Source of the DNA: Anaerococcus urinomassiliensis
Lineage (GTDB): Bacteria; Bacillota; Clostridia; Tissierellales; Peptoniphilaceae
DNA length: 64,000 nt
Reading direction: 5' to 3'
Assembly: GCF_900128425.1 (NCBI RefSeq)
Contig: NZ_LT635782.1
Span: 1,004,501 to 1,068,500 of the forward strand
Shown here: in pieces, positions 16,170 through 25,250 of the stretch
Position numbering within the stretch: position 1 is the first letter of the stretch
Layout of the letters: each line of letters begins with the position of its first letter
Position numbers and translations under genes: made by a program
Notes under the pieces: generated by a model
The model's input: the letters and a program-made list of their open reading frames with translations, nothing else
What the model was told of the DNA's origin: nothing
Databases searched by the model: none

Positions 16170-16274
16170 ATGAAAAATAAGAAAACATTACTTAAAATTT
16201 TTGCAATAGTTATAGCTATAGCTATGGTTGCACCAATCATATATAATGCTTATATGTCAATAGCCAGCATATGA
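16170..16274 (+). CDS. Small membrane peptide coupled to recX (34 aa, unknown)
   Basis: AGAGGTGAG precedes ATG 16170. The frame encodes 34 residues: MKNKKTLLKIFAIVIAIAMV, then a further hydrophobic stretch ending YMSIASI. It is one basic N-terminus plus a single transmembrane helix. Its TGA overlaps the recX ATG (ATGA), a clear translational-coupling arrangement that supports it being a real gene. It resembles small single-helix DUF4044-type proteins in size and layout, but I cannot confirm a family. Function unknown. Confidence 0.6.
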   Translation: MKNKKTLLKIFAIVIAIAMVAPIIYNAYMSIASI

Positions 16275-16876
16275 TTATTGAAAAAATAGATTATTCAGAT
16301 AAATACAATCTAATAGTCCTAACCATTGCTGGTGAAGAATTTTCTTTGACTTATGATTTTTTTAATGACTTGAATTTATCTTTAGAAGATGAGGTCGATT
16401 TTGATACATATAAAGAAATTTTAAAAGAAAATCAATACAATATGGCCAAAAATTTTGCACTAGCAAAAATATCCTATAGTCAAAAAACTTCTTTTGAGCT
16501 TATTAAGTTATTAAGAGATAATGATTATGATGAAGATGCTATTAGTAAGACTATAGAATTTTTAGAATCTTACAATTTGATAGATGACAGTGCATATGTA
16601 AAATCTTTTATCAATGATAAAAATAATATTTCAAAATGGTCAAAAAATAAAATTCGCTATGCCCTAAGGTCAAGGAAAATCGATAATCATCTTATAGAAA
16701 CTTATATATCGGATATATCTGATGACGAAGAATACCAAAAAGCCTATGATTTTGCAATTAAAAAATCACGTGGCAAGAATGACTATTATACTAAAGAAAA
16801 AGTTTATAGGTACCTTGCTTCAAAGGCTTTTGATTACGATATTATTTCAAGGGTCATAGGAGAAATTTTCATATGA
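16271..16876 (+). CDS. recX: Regulatory protein RecX
   Basis: A 201-residue RecX-type protein made of three-helix repeats: ALAKISYSQKTSFELIKLLRDNDYDEDA, then FLESYNLIDDSAYVKSFI, then WSKNKIRYALRSRKID and KVYRYLASKAFDYDIISRVI. RecX binds RecA filaments and modulates their activity. It lies between a tiny coupled membrane peptide (ATGA overlap) and a GIY-YIG protein (4-bp overlap), forming a three-gene plus-strand operon. recA is not in the window. Confidence 0.88.
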   Translation: MIIEKIDYSDKYNLIVLTIAGEEFSLTYDFFNDLNLSLEDEVDFDTYKEILKENQYNMAKNFALAKISYSQKTSFELIKLLRDNDYDEDAISKTIEFLESYNLIDDSAYVKSFINDKNNISKWSKNKIRYALRSRKIDNHLIETYISDISDDEEYQKAYDFAIKKSRGKNDYYTKEKVYRYLASKAFDYDIISRVIGEIFI

Positions 16877-17130
16877 CTTATGGATATGTTTATATCTTAA
16901 GATGTAAAGACGATTCTTTATACACTGGTTGGTGCATAGATCTTGAAAAAAGGCTAGCTCTTCATAATTCTGGTAAGGGTGCCAAGTACACCAGATCAAA
17001 AAGGCCATGTAAGCTTGTTTATTATGAGGAGATTAGTAATAAGTCTGAGGCTTTAAAAAGGGAAATAGCTATAAAAAAATTAACAAAATCAAAAAAAGAG
17101 GACTTGGTTCGAAGTTTTAATAAATCATAA
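16873..17130 (+). CDS. GIY-YIG domain protein (YazA/YhbQ family)
   Basis: An 85-residue single-domain protein. GYVYILRCKDDSLYTGWC is the GIY-YIG motif (here GYVYI...LYTGW), followed by LEKRLALHNSGKGAKYTRSKRPCKLVYYEE with the conserved Arg and the KYTR motif of the UPF0213/YazA family. These are presumed structure-specific nucleases; the cellular role is unsettled. It overlaps recX by 4 bp. Its stop codon lies inside a bidirectional terminator. Confidence 0.93.
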   Translation: MTYGYVYILRCKDDSLYTGWCIDLEKRLALHNSGKGAKYTRSKRPCKLVYYEEISNKSEALKREIAIKKLTKSKKEDLVRSFNKS

Positions 17131-17152
17131 CTTCAAACAAGTCCTTTTTATT
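17099..17152. terminator. Bidirectional terminator between the recX operon and the cell-shape operon
   Basis: GGACTTG (17101-17107) pairs with CAAGTCC (17138-17144) and the stem extends imperfectly inwards (GAAGTT/AACTTC). T runs follow on both strands (CTTTTTATT on plus; CTCTTTTTTTG on minus). It separates the convergent recX-GIY-YIG and minD-like transcripts. Confidence 0.85.
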
Positions 17153-17777
17153 ATTTTCTAAAGCTCATTTTTAATTTTTCAAAAAATCCTAATTTTGCTA
17201 TTGCAACGGCATTGCCATTAATTAAATTTTCTATAACATCCTTGAAATACTGTCCATTTTTTACTGTTCCTAAAAACCTAGCAGATTTTGCATCTATAGC
17301 TTGCTTATCATTTCTGATATCATAATCATCACTTGCTTTGTTTATAAAAAATGTATCAGCAGTAAATGTACTATTTACTTGATTTTGGTTTATTATTTCT
17401 ACAGTCGTTTTTTCATTTAGAAAGTCTGGATTTACTTCATCTAAGATTACATAATCATATGAGATTTCGGATAAAAGTTTATTTAAATCCTCTCTTGTTA
17501 AATCATATTTATCTTCCAAAAGCGGGCTTATTATAAAGTCTAGATTATCAGTTTCATGGACTATAATTTTATCTAGAGTTGCCAAAGAAGAGAAATAATC
17601 AGCTAAATCATAGGTAATCATCCCATCTTTCTGAAAGAAATCTTCAATATTAGAATTAGCATTTCTTTTGGCCTGAACTAATAACACCTTGCCGTTTTTT
17701 TGTAGGTATTCGGCAAGATTTACTGCAAAATCAGTTTTACCTATTCCATTTTCACCTTTTATAACGTATGCTTTCAT
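17151..17777 (-). CDS. Orphan MinD-like P-loop ATPase
   Basis: A 208-residue protein beginning MKAYVIKGENGIGKTDFAVNLAEYLQ. The P-loop GENGIGKT is a normal Walker A but lacks the signature 'deviant' Lys of MinD/ParA (Glu stands there). YDYVILDEV provides a Walker B-like strand. The C-terminal GFFEKLKMSFRK is an amphipathic helix like the MinD membrane-targeting sequence. It occupies the minD position after mreBCD-PBP2, but there is no minC or minE beside it and it is shorter than MinD (about 265). It may be a degenerate MinD that localises to the membrane. It overlaps the PBP2 gene by 4 bp. Confidence 0.6.
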   Translation of the reverse strand: MKAYVIKGENGIGKTDFAVNLAEYLQKNGKVLLVQAKRNANSNIEDFFQKDGMITYDLADYFSSLATLDKIIVHETDNLDFIISPLLEDKYDLTREDLNKLLSEISYDYVILDEVNPDFLNEKTTVEIINQNQVNSTFTADTFFINKASDDYDIRNDKQAIDAKSARFLGTVKNGQYFKDVIENLINGNAVAIAKLGFFEKLKMSFRK

Positions 17778-20700
17778 ATCCCCCCCTTATTATCATCAAG
17801 ATTTTCCATATTTTGGTTGTTGCCATTAATCTCGTTTGTAATATCGGTAATATTATTATCTAAGTTTTCAATCAAATTCCCGCCTTGGTCTGGGACGTTA
17901 TCGCCAAACTGAGCAGTATCTACATTATCTGTGCTTTCATTTTGATTTGATGAGTAAACATTCAAATCAAAATATTTGGCCACTATATCTCTCATTATAG
18001 GAGATACATTGTAAGAAGTATCACCTTGGGTTAGAATGATACTTATTGCTATTTCTGGATCATCATATGGTGCAAATCCTACCATCCATGCATAGGAATC
18101 ATATCCTACACCATCAGCGTTTTTACCCTCTACTTCTGCAGTACCAGTCTTGATACCTATTTCTACTGGAAGTTCACTTAGTATCTTGTTGTTTTGTGCT
18201 ACAAGTAAGGCTCCATATTTGATATCTTCTAGGTATTTTCTATCTTTTAATTCTATCCTTGTTCCCTCAGTGACATTATCAAATAAAACATCTCCTGAAT
18301 CGTGATTAGTTACCTTATCTACAAGGGTGAATTTATTTAGATATCCTCCGTTTGTAAGCGTAGCTATGGCCCTATTCATTTGAAGTGGAGTATAGGCATT
18401 CTGACCTTGGCCTATAACGATATTTAACATATCTGTTATGTCCCACTCAGCTTGATTTAGGTAGGTGTATTTGATTGTATCGGCAAGTCCTGCTCTCTCC
18501 CCTTCAAGGATAAGTTCAGGGTCGTAGCCTCTTTCATCTAGGAACTCTATAATCTTATTTCGATTCCATTCTTTTGGAGCATCTGTGAAGTTTACTATGT
18601 CTAGAACATCATTTTCAAATTCGCTTCTTGATTTTTTGACTTCATCTTTTAGGTGAAGAGGAAGATTTTCATCAAGATATGATTTTAGCATGGTCCTTGT
18701 TATCTGAATTTTCTTATCAATTGATGGAATATTTCCAGAAGATTCTTTTGGTATATTTATTTCTACACCTGTTACTTGGTCTAGACCAAGTTTTTCCGCC
18801 GCAATTCTAATATCATTTAGTTCAAGCTTGGTTCCTATTGACTTACCATCTCTAGGGTTTTCACCTAGGGCTAGAACGTAGAAATAGAAGTTATTAGAAT
18901 CTCTTATGGCTCCATACAAGTTTTCCTCACCTTGGGTGATTCCATATTCTGTCCATGCAAGGTTGTTAAATCGTCTGTTTCCAATTTCTATATATCCATA
19001 GTCAGTGATTACCGCTTGAGGATCTAGGCCATTTTCCAAGGCGGCAAGAGCTGTTACAAGTTTGAAGGTGGACCCTGGAACAACCGCACTTTGACTTGCA
19101 ATATTAAGCATAGGTCTTGGTACTAGTGGTCCACTATCTTCTGGGACTTGTAAGCTTTCCCAATCCGATTGGGAAATACCCGTTGAAAATAGGTTTGGAT
19201 CGTAATCTGGCAAACTTGCCATAGCCAAAACTTCACCAGTTTTGACATTAGATACTACTACTGCCCCACTTTGGGCATATGCTGCTCGCCTTAGTGGTCT
19301 AAATACTCCATATTCTGATTGGTAGTCTGTTCCTTCTCTAATAGCCTTTAAAACTCCTGCAAGAGACTTTTCGGCTTGTTGTTGAAGATCAGCATCAATG
19401 GATAAGTATAGGTCATCACCTGGTTCGGATGGTGATTGGGATATGGTTTGTTTTCTATTGCCTGCTGAGTCAACAGTCACTAGGCTCTTGCCATTTTTGC
19501 CCTTTAGGTTATCTTGATAGGACTCTTCTATACCAGTTTTGCCTATGATTTCATCTCTCAAATAGTCTCTTTTTTTGACATATTTGTCCATTTCTTCTTC
19601 TGTTGCAATTGGTCCCATGTAGCCTAAGATATGACTTGCTAGGTATCTATTTGGATATGACCTTATTGGAATAGTATTTACATCTATGCCAGATGTTGCT
19701 TTGATATTTTCTTCGATCTTTAATACGGTTGATTCGTCGATATTATATACCAAGCTTATAGGCCTATAGCCAAAGTTTCCTTGTCTGTTAACTTGGTTGT
19801 CAATAGTAAGGACACCTACAGCTTCTAGATCTGAGAATTTTTCCAAACCATTGATCTTCTTAAGATAATTTAGTATTTCTTTGGGATCTTTTTCTTTGTT
19901 CAAAACTTCAACAATTTTTTTTCTAGAATTAACTTTATCTTTTGCTGCATAATAAGTGTAGAAATTATCTTTTTCTATATTAAAGGTATAATCCCAATCT
20001 TTAGGGTCATCTTCACTTACATCTATGTTTGGATAAATATTTTTTCTTGTATTGGCATTTTGAGCCATATATTTTATATCTTCTGATAGTATGAGTGGTT
20101 TTAATAGTCCATGTTCATCTGCAAGCCTTGCCAGTTCATCTACTGGGGAACCAGCTTGTGCATTTCTAAATTTAACATTTACCGTATAGAGATTCCTATC
20201 ATCTTCCGTTTCTGTTATAACCTCAGTATCAAAGTTTGCATAAATACCCTTATTTTCTAGCTCTTGGATTAGGATATCTGCAGGTATTACATAAGCCCCG
20301 TCGTCTTTTACTATAGCTTGGGTCAAAACGTCCTTGATTGTAGAGGATTTTACTATCTCATAGAAATCGTCACTAGGAGATGTTTTAAGGTTAATCTCAG
20401 GATAAGCTTTGGAAAGTTTTGCCTTTTTTTCAATTAACTCCTCATCAGCTTTTATAGCATAATCTTTTAGGGTCAAACTACCTAATAGGTCTCTTTCCTT
20501 TAATATATTATAGGCAAGAATTCTCGCATTTGAGTTTTCAAGTATGGATAATAAAACAGATTTGTCATTGCCAACAGCTCTTACTACTACATCTATAGGG
20601 TTTTCATCTATAGAATAACCAGAAGCCTTTAATTTTTCTTCAGAATTTTCCTTAAAAGTAACTTCTAAGTTTCCCTCTTTTTGGCTTACGTGAACTGGTA

Positions 20701-21241
20701 TATCAATACCACGTTTTTTTAAGGCTAAAAGGGCTGTCTTTATTGTTTCATATTCTATATTCTCATCCTTAAGTGTGGATGTTAGAAATTCGTAGATTAA
20801 ATCGTTGTCGATAAGAGTTGATACAACAAGTTCATTAGGCATTTGCCCTAAGATAAAATAGTCTTCATTTCTCTTGTAGGCAAAAGAATTTAGCTTTATC
20901 GCAAAGCCATCAGTGTAGTTTACTCCATCTTCTTCTAGGATATCTACTAGCTTTGATAGGCTATCAATCCTATCTTCATCATCAAGCTTTAGTAGCTGGT
21001 CCTTGTAAATCTGTACAGCAAAAGCAGGTACACTTGTTGCTAAAACTTTGCCATTTCTATCATAGATATTTCCACGGCTAGCAATCTCGTCTACCTCTTT
21101 TACTTTTCTATTATCTGATAAGTCTCTGTAATAATCTCCTTGGCTAATCATAACTGTGTATAGCCTTGCTACAATAGCTATTAGGGCGATTACTACTAGG
21201 ACTTCGATAAGTATTAATCGTCTTTCTTTTTGTTTTCTCAC
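17774..21241 (-). CDS. mrdA: Penicillin-binding protein 2 (transpeptidase), very long form
   Basis: A D,D-transpeptidase of the elongation machinery. One N-terminal membrane helix (LILIEVLVVIALIAIVARLY) precedes NRKVKEVDEIASRGNIYDRNGKVLAT, the PBP dimerisation domain. The active-site motifs are STFK near residue 720, SNN near 783 and KTGTAE near 1032. At 1155 residues it is far longer than the usual 600-700. Most of the excess lies between residue 100 and 550, where segments look repeated. The Asn/Asp-rich C-terminal tail (about 50 residues) is low complexity. It belongs to mreBCD-mrdA, so it is most likely the rod-complex PBP2. The product would face the outside of the membrane. Confidence 0.9.
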   Translation of the reverse strand: MRKQKERRLILIEVLVVIALIAIVARLYTVMISQGDYYRDLSDNRKVKEVDEIASRGNIYDRNGKVLATSVPAFAVQIYKDQLLKLDDEDRIDSLSKLVDILEEDGVNYTDGFAIKLNSFAYKRNEDYFILGQMPNELVVSTLIDNDLIYEFLTSTLKDENIEYETIKTALLALKKRGIDIPVHVSQKEGNLEVTFKENSEEKLKASGYSIDENPIDVVVRAVGNDKSVLLSILENSNARILAYNILKERDLLGSLTLKDYAIKADEELIEKKAKLSKAYPEINLKTSPSDDFYEIVKSSTIKDVLTQAIVKDDGAYVIPADILIQELENKGIYANFDTEVITETEDDRNLYTVNVKFRNAQAGSPVDELARLADEHGLLKPLILSEDIKYMAQNANTRKNIYPNIDVSEDDPKDWDYTFNIEKDNFYTYYAAKDKVNSRKKIVEVLNKEKDPKEILNYLKKINGLEKFSDLEAVGVLTIDNQVNRQGNFGYRPISLVYNIDESTVLKIEENIKATSGIDVNTIPIRSYPNRYLASHILGYMGPIATEEEMDKYVKKRDYLRDEIIGKTGIEESYQDNLKGKNGKSLVTVDSAGNRKQTISQSPSEPGDDLYLSIDADLQQQAEKSLAGVLKAIREGTDYQSEYGVFRPLRRAAYAQSGAVVVSNVKTGEVLAMASLPDYDPNLFSTGISQSDWESLQVPEDSGPLVPRPMLNIASQSAVVPGSTFKLVTALAALENGLDPQAVITDYGYIEIGNRRFNNLAWTEYGITQGEENLYGAIRDSNNFYFYVLALGENPRDGKSIGTKLELNDIRIAAEKLGLDQVTGVEINIPKESSGNIPSIDKKIQITRTMLKSYLDENLPLHLKDEVKKSRSEFENDVLDIVNFTDAPKEWNRNKIIEFLDERGYDPELILEGERAGLADTIKYTYLNQAEWDITDMLNIVIGQGQNAYTPLQMNRAIATLTNGGYLNKFTLVDKVTNHDSGDVLFDNVTEGTRIELKDRKYLEDIKYGALLVAQNNKILSELPVEIGIKTGTAEVEGKNADGVGYDSYAWMVGFAPYDDPEIAISIILTQGDTSYNVSPIMRDIVAKYFDLNVYSSNQNESTDNVDTAQFGDNVPDQGGNLIENLDNNITDITNEINGNNQNMENLDDNKGGI

Positions 21242-21254
21242 TTAAAGACCACCC

Positions 21255-21743
21255 CTACATCCTATATGTTGGTAAATACATAACTTTTTTTACTAGATTT
21301 ATATAAATTAAGTAAATCAATGAATTTAGTAAGGCTTCAACAAGCAATGGTATTGGTAAATATGTAGCCAATGTAGTTTTGCTCGTAAAGATATAGTAAA
21401 TCAAATTAATCAAAAAGAAATTAAATATACTAGCAAAAAATGTTGATATGGCTCCACTTGGCTTATCTTTACTAATATTCATAAGATTACTTGAAACAAA
21501 AGATCCTATCAAAAAATATGACAAGGCTCTCACACCAATAAAGCTAGTAAATAAAAAGTCTTCAACAAGGCCAATAATCAAAGCACCAAATCCACCGACC
21601 TTATATCCTAATATTTGAGATATTGCTACTATAGCTGGGATAATGATGTTGATATTTGCACCAAATATATTTATCTTAGAAAAAATGGTGGTTTGTATGA
21701 TAAATGATATAAGTAAAATCAAAAATGTTTTAAATTTATTCAT
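21255..21743 (-). CDS. mreD: Rod shape-determining protein MreD
   Basis: A 162-residue membrane protein with five to six hydrophobic segments: FKTFLILLISFIIQTTIF, IIIPAIVAISQILGY, ALIIGLVEDFLFTSFIGVRAL and later helices. It carries the 'G...GL..D' pattern of MreD. It lies between mreC (8-bp overlap) and the PBP2 gene. It is an integral part of the MreBCD elongasome in the membrane. Confidence 0.86.
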   Translation of the reverse strand: MNKFKTFLILLISFIIQTTIFSKINIFGANINIIIPAIVAISQILGYKVGGFGALIIGLVEDFLFTSFIGVRALSYFLIGSFVSSNLMNISKDKPSGAISTFFASIFNFFLINLIYYIFTSKTTLATYLPIPLLVEALLNSLIYLIYINLVKKVMYLPTYRM

Positions 21744-22629
21744 TTATTCCTCCATCTTCTTTATCTTCTGTATTCGCTTGGTCAGATTTATATTCGTTGT
21801 TGCCACTTAATACCAAAACCCTATATAGGTGGTTAAAGTCTACTGGTGAATCTATGGTTATATTTTTCCTAAGTGAATCTTGACTCATTGAAACATTTGA
21901 AATTGTCCCAATGTAGATGCCATATGGATAGACTCCTCCTAAACCTGATGTCAAAAGTACATCTGAGTTTTTAGCTCCGCTATCAACATCTAGCATATAA
22001 CCTTGGATAGTTTTTGATGTAAACTTATCTATAACTCCATAGTCATTGCTTCTAGCATTGATAAATGAAACGTCATTTGCTTCATTATTTATAGTTACTA
22101 CTCTTGATGTATTTTCAAAGACTTCAGTAACCTTGCCAACAAGGCCTGTATAATAGTCACTTTCTCCTATAGCTTGAAGGATAATATCATTCTTTTTGAC
22201 TCCATCTTTTTTGCCCTTATCGATGGTAAAATTGGATGTCATTGAGTTTAAGTCTGTATTTACAACACTTGCCTTCAAGTATTGATTACCAGAAGAACTT
22301 ATTGCGTCTCTTTCTTCTTTTAGGAATTCTTCCTTGTTTATAATGGTATTTAGCCTAGCATTTTCTATTTCAAGGGCCTTATTTTCTGCTTCTAACTTTT
22401 CAACTTGGCTTCTAGTTTCTCTTGATCCAACAGTCCTTTCAACTTGGCCCATAATCTCTGACGATATGGAATAAGTTACTTTTTCTATTGGCTTGAAGAT
22501 TGTATTTGCCAAGTTTGACCCAGCACCAGATATGGTATCGTTTTGGGATGAAATCATTATTAGCAAAACTAATATACCTATAGTTATTAAAAAAGATTTG
22601 TTGTTTTTCTTTACTCTTTTATAGACCAT
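21736..22629 (-). CDS. mreC: Rod shape-determining protein MreC
   Basis: A 297-residue bitopic protein with one N-terminal membrane helix (FLITIGILVLLIMIS), an extracellular coiled coil (TRSQVEKLEAENKALEIENARLN) and a C-terminal beta-rich domain with IDKGKKDGVKKNDIIL and GLVGKVTEVFENTSRVVTI, the typical MreC barrel signatures. It ends with an acidic tail. It is next to mreB (6-bp gap) and mreD. Confidence 0.92.
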   Translation of the reverse strand: MVYKRVKKNNKSFLITIGILVLLIMISSQNDTISGAGSNLANTIFKPIEKVTYSISSEIMGQVERTVGSRETRSQVEKLEAENKALEIENARLNTIINKEEFLKEERDAISSSGNQYLKASVVNTDLNSMTSNFTIDKGKKDGVKKNDIILQAIGESDYYTGLVGKVTEVFENTSRVVTINNEANDVSFINARSNDYGVIDKFTSKTIQGYMLDVDSGAKNSDVLLTSGLGGVYPYGIYIGTISNVSMSQDSLRKNITIDSPVDFNHLYRVLVLSGNNEYKSDQANTEDKEDGGINE

Positions 22630-22635
22630 TTTTAC

Positions 22636-23646
22636 CTACTTACGATATTTCAAAAATCTATCAGGTTCTTCTAGGATTTTTCCTGCTCCAAGTATTGCAT
22701 CAGAACCAGGATTTTCCGATATGTAAGAAGAAATCTTAAGCTTGGCTTCTATATATTCTCTGATTCCCTTAAGATTTGCAAAGCCACCAGACAAATAGAA
22801 TCCATCTCTTCTAATATCTCCTGTTAGCTCTGGCGGAGTCTTTTCTAAAACTTCATAGATCATATTCATTACTTCATCAGCATAAGAAATCACAGCCTCA
22901 ACTAGGTCACGACTTTTTGCTTCTACTGTCTTTGGGCTTGCTGAAATCATATCCCTGCCATCAACATCCATTGACAAATCTCCATCTTTGATTCTAAGAC
23001 TTAGGATATTATTTTTGATATTTTCAGCAGTATTTTTTCCAATATCTAACTTCTTATTTTTCTTAAACAAATCAATAATGGCCTCATCTATATAGTCTCC
23101 TCCCTTTTTAAGAGAAGCATTGGTCACTATGCCATTTAAGGAAAGGACAGATACTTCTGTAGTACCAGCTCCCATACTAACCATAAGTATGGCTCTAGGA
23201 TCGTCTGGAGATAGGCCCATGCCAAAGGCTTGAGCTAAGGTTTGTGGGGCTAAAATTATTTCCCTACTACCAGCATGCAAGGCTGCATCTTCTATAGCTC
23301 TAGTCTCTATATCAGTAATCCCATCTGGTATTGAAATAACAACCTTTGGTTGGATAAGGCTCATTCCAGGATTGATTTTATCAAAAAAATAATTTAACAT
23401 AGCTTCAGTTAAGTTAAAATCAGTTATAACACCATTAACTATTGGTTTTACAACATGAATATTAGATGGAGTTTTACCAAGCATTTCCTTAGCTTCGTTT
23501 CCTACAGCCAAAACTTTTGTAGAGTTCTCATCTAATACCATCAAGGAAGGCTCAGTTAAAACCAAACCTTCATTTTTTTTGTATACTGAAACATTGCTTG
23601 TTCCTAAATCAATTGCAAAATCATTTGCAATCATCCTAAATTTCAT
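22636..23646 (-). CDS. mreB: Actin-like cell-shape protein MreB
   Basis: A 336-residue actin-fold ATPase. Phosphate 1 is FAIDLGTSNVSVYKK; connect and phosphate 2 regions are VISIPDGITDIETRAIEDAALHAGSREI and LMVSMGAGTTEVSVLSL; the adenosine motif is YLSGGFANLKGI. Several residues differ from the usual MreB wording: MVSMGAGTT where most have MVVDIGGGTT, so this is a divergent copy. Initiation may be at 23646 or at the Met five codons later (23634). It forms filaments under the membrane guiding wall synthesis. Confidence 0.9.
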   Translation of the reverse strand: MKFRMIANDFAIDLGTSNVSVYKKNEGLVLTEPSLMVLDENSTKVLAVGNEAKEMLGKTPSNIHVVKPIVNGVITDFNLTEAMLNYFFDKINPGMSLIQPKVVISIPDGITDIETRAIEDAALHAGSREIILAPQTLAQAFGMGLSPDDPRAILMVSMGAGTTEVSVLSLNGIVTNASLKKGGDYIDEAIIDLFKKNKKLDIGKNTAENIKNNILSLRIKDGDLSMDVDGRDMISASPKTVEAKSRDLVEAVISYADEVMNMIYEVLEKTPPELTGDIRRDGFYLSGGFANLKGIREYIEAKLKISSYISENPGSDAILGAGKILEEPDRFLKYRK

Positions 23647-23659
23647 TTATTATTTGCTC

Positions 23660-24340
23660 CTATATGTCATTCTCTTTTTTAAAACTATAATAATCATTTT
23701 CTCCTATTATTATATGGTCAAGAACATTAATATCTAATAAATTGCCAGCATCTACAAGTCTTCTGGTAATATTGTAATCTTCTTCCGAAGGCCTTGGATT
23801 TCCACTTGGATGGTTGTGGGCAAAAATTATAGATTTTGCAGATTTTTTGATAGCTGGTCTAAATGCTTCCCTTGGGTGGACAAGAGATGCATCCAAGGTC
23901 CCCTTAGTTATTAGTTCTTTAGATATTATAACATTTTTTGTATCAAGAAGGATAGCATAAAAGAACTCATTTTTCTTATCAGCTAGCTCTTCTTTAAGAA
24001 AATTGTATATATCTTCGCTTTTTTCTATCTTTGTTATAGATCTTTGATTGACTCTTTTGGCTATTCTCTTGCCAAATTTTAAGGATGCGACAATTTTGCT
24101 GGCCTTGGCAGATTTTATTCCATTTATCTTAGTAAGTTCATTTACCTCTATGTCGTATAGTTCCTGGTAGGAAAAATTTGCTAGTATTTCTCTTGCTAGT
24201 TCTATGGCGTTTTTTTCTTTAGTTCCAGTAGATAATATTATGGCCAAGAGTTCTTCATCACTTAGCGAATCTGAACTTTCTTTGATTAACTTTTCCCTCG
24301 GCCTGTCAGATAAATCAAAATCTTTAATTGTCTTTCTCAT
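23660..24340 (-). CDS. radC: RadC family JAB/MPN-domain protein
   Basis: A 226-residue protein. The N-terminal helix-hairpin-helix portion (PREKLIKESSDSLSDEELLAIILSTG, LTKINGIKSAKASKIVAS) is followed by the metal-binding JAMM motif HNHPSGNPRPSEED. It sits immediately upstream of mreB, a common Firmicute arrangement. The historical DNA-repair role is not well supported; the biochemical function is uncertain. It overlaps the Gx transporter gene by 17 bp. Confidence 0.94.
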   Translation of the reverse strand: MRKTIKDFDLSDRPREKLIKESSDSLSDEELLAIILSTGTKEKNAIELAREILANFSYQELYDIEVNELTKINGIKSAKASKIVASLKFGKRIAKRVNQRSITKIEKSEDIYNFLKEELADKKNEFFYAILLDTKNVIISKELITKGTLDASLVHPREAFRPAIKKSAKSIIFAHNHPSGNPRPSEEDYNITRRLVDAGNLLDINVLDHIIIGENDYYSFKKENDI

Positions 24341-24854
24341 TATTTATGTCTCCAAGATTTAATTTCTTCATATGGCTAGTCACGTAATTTACGCTTAGTC
24401 CAACAAAAAAGCTTGTGAAAACCCCCATTATTACAAGGGCTGGAAAATATATAATCATCTTTACATTGCCCATAAATACCATAGCAACTAGTATCTGTCC
24501 AAGGTTGTGGAAAAATGCACCAATCTCACTTATACCTATAAAACTTGCAACTTTTGATAGGTATTTTAGAGAGATTGCCATAGCTATGGCTGATAAGATT
24601 GCTCCTGCTAAAGAATAGAAGAAGGCAGAAACTGATCCTGTTATTAGCATCAAAAGAAAGGATTTTAAAACCCCTACTATTAGTGCTGATTTAAAACCGT
24701 ACATATATAGGGTGATTAAAATAATCATATTTGAAAAACCTAGCTTAGCCCCCGGTATTGGAACTGGCAGTGGAATCATATGCTCAAGCAAAGATATAGC
24801 TAGAGCCATAGCTGTAAGCAAGGCTATATTTGTTACATTTCTTATATCTTTCAT
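24324..24854 (-). CDS. Gx transporter family membrane protein (HepI-like)
   Basis: A 176-residue polytopic protein: VTNIALLTAMALAISLLEHMIP, LGFSNMIILITLYMYGFKSAL, FLLMLITGSVSAFFYSLAGA and SEIGAFFHNLGQILVAMVFMG. These match the Pfam Hpre_diP_synt_I / 'Gx transporter' family, related in fold to ECF S components; the older name, heptaprenyl diphosphate synthase component I, is probably misleading. It is paired with the NusG domain II protein (4-bp overlap), a pair usually found beside rnf genes. The substrate is unknown. Confidence 0.8.
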   Translation of the reverse strand: MKDIRNVTNIALLTAMALAISLLEHMIPLPVPIPGAKLGFSNMIILITLYMYGFKSALIVGVLKSFLLMLITGSVSAFFYSLAGAILSAIAMAISLKYLSKVASFIGISEIGAFFHNLGQILVAMVFMGNVKMIIYFPALVIMGVFTSFFVGLSVNYVTSHMKKLNLGDINNEKDN

Positions 24855-25231
24855 CGGTTTACCCTATCTATACTATCGTCTTCTTTTGACTTATCTATTA
24901 CTTCTACATAAACTCTATTTGGCAAGCATATGATTGTTTCACCATCAACATTAATCTCCCTCATATGAACGCAAATTTGATCCCTACAATTTGCTTCTTT
25001 CATAAAGGCCTTGCCATCTTTGATGATAACCTTGTTATACTTACCATCACCATCTAGCACTATCTCTTTATCAACATCAAGCGGGTATTCTCCCACAAGT
25101 TTTGAATTCTGTTCTATCCTAATATACTGGCCTTTTTCCTTGCTATTAAAGCTTTGAAAATACATAGCCAATAAGAAACTTAATATTAATAATCCTAGGG
25201 ATATAAAAATATCTCCTTTTTTAATTTTCAT
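24851..25231 (-). CDS. NusG domain II-containing membrane-anchored protein
   Basis: A 126-residue protein with an N-terminal membrane helix (GDIFISLGLLILSFLLAMYF) and an outside beta domain: SKLVGEYPLDVDKEIVL, then NKVIIKDGKAFMKEANCRDQICVHM, with the paired Cys and the final ETIICLPNRVYVEVI. This is the PF07009 (NusG_II) pattern, which has no direct link to NusG itself. It pairs with the Gx transporter gene. Its own promoter lies behind the rnf terminator, so it is not strictly in the rnf operon. Confidence 0.85.
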   Translation of the reverse strand: MKIKKGDIFISLGLLILSFLLAMYFQSFNSKEKGQYIRIEQNSKLVGEYPLDVDKEIVLDGDGKYNKVIIKDGKAFMKEANCRDQICVHMREINVDGETIICLPNRVYVEVIDKSKEDDSIDRVNR

Positions 25232-25250
25232 ATAAATACCTCATTATATG

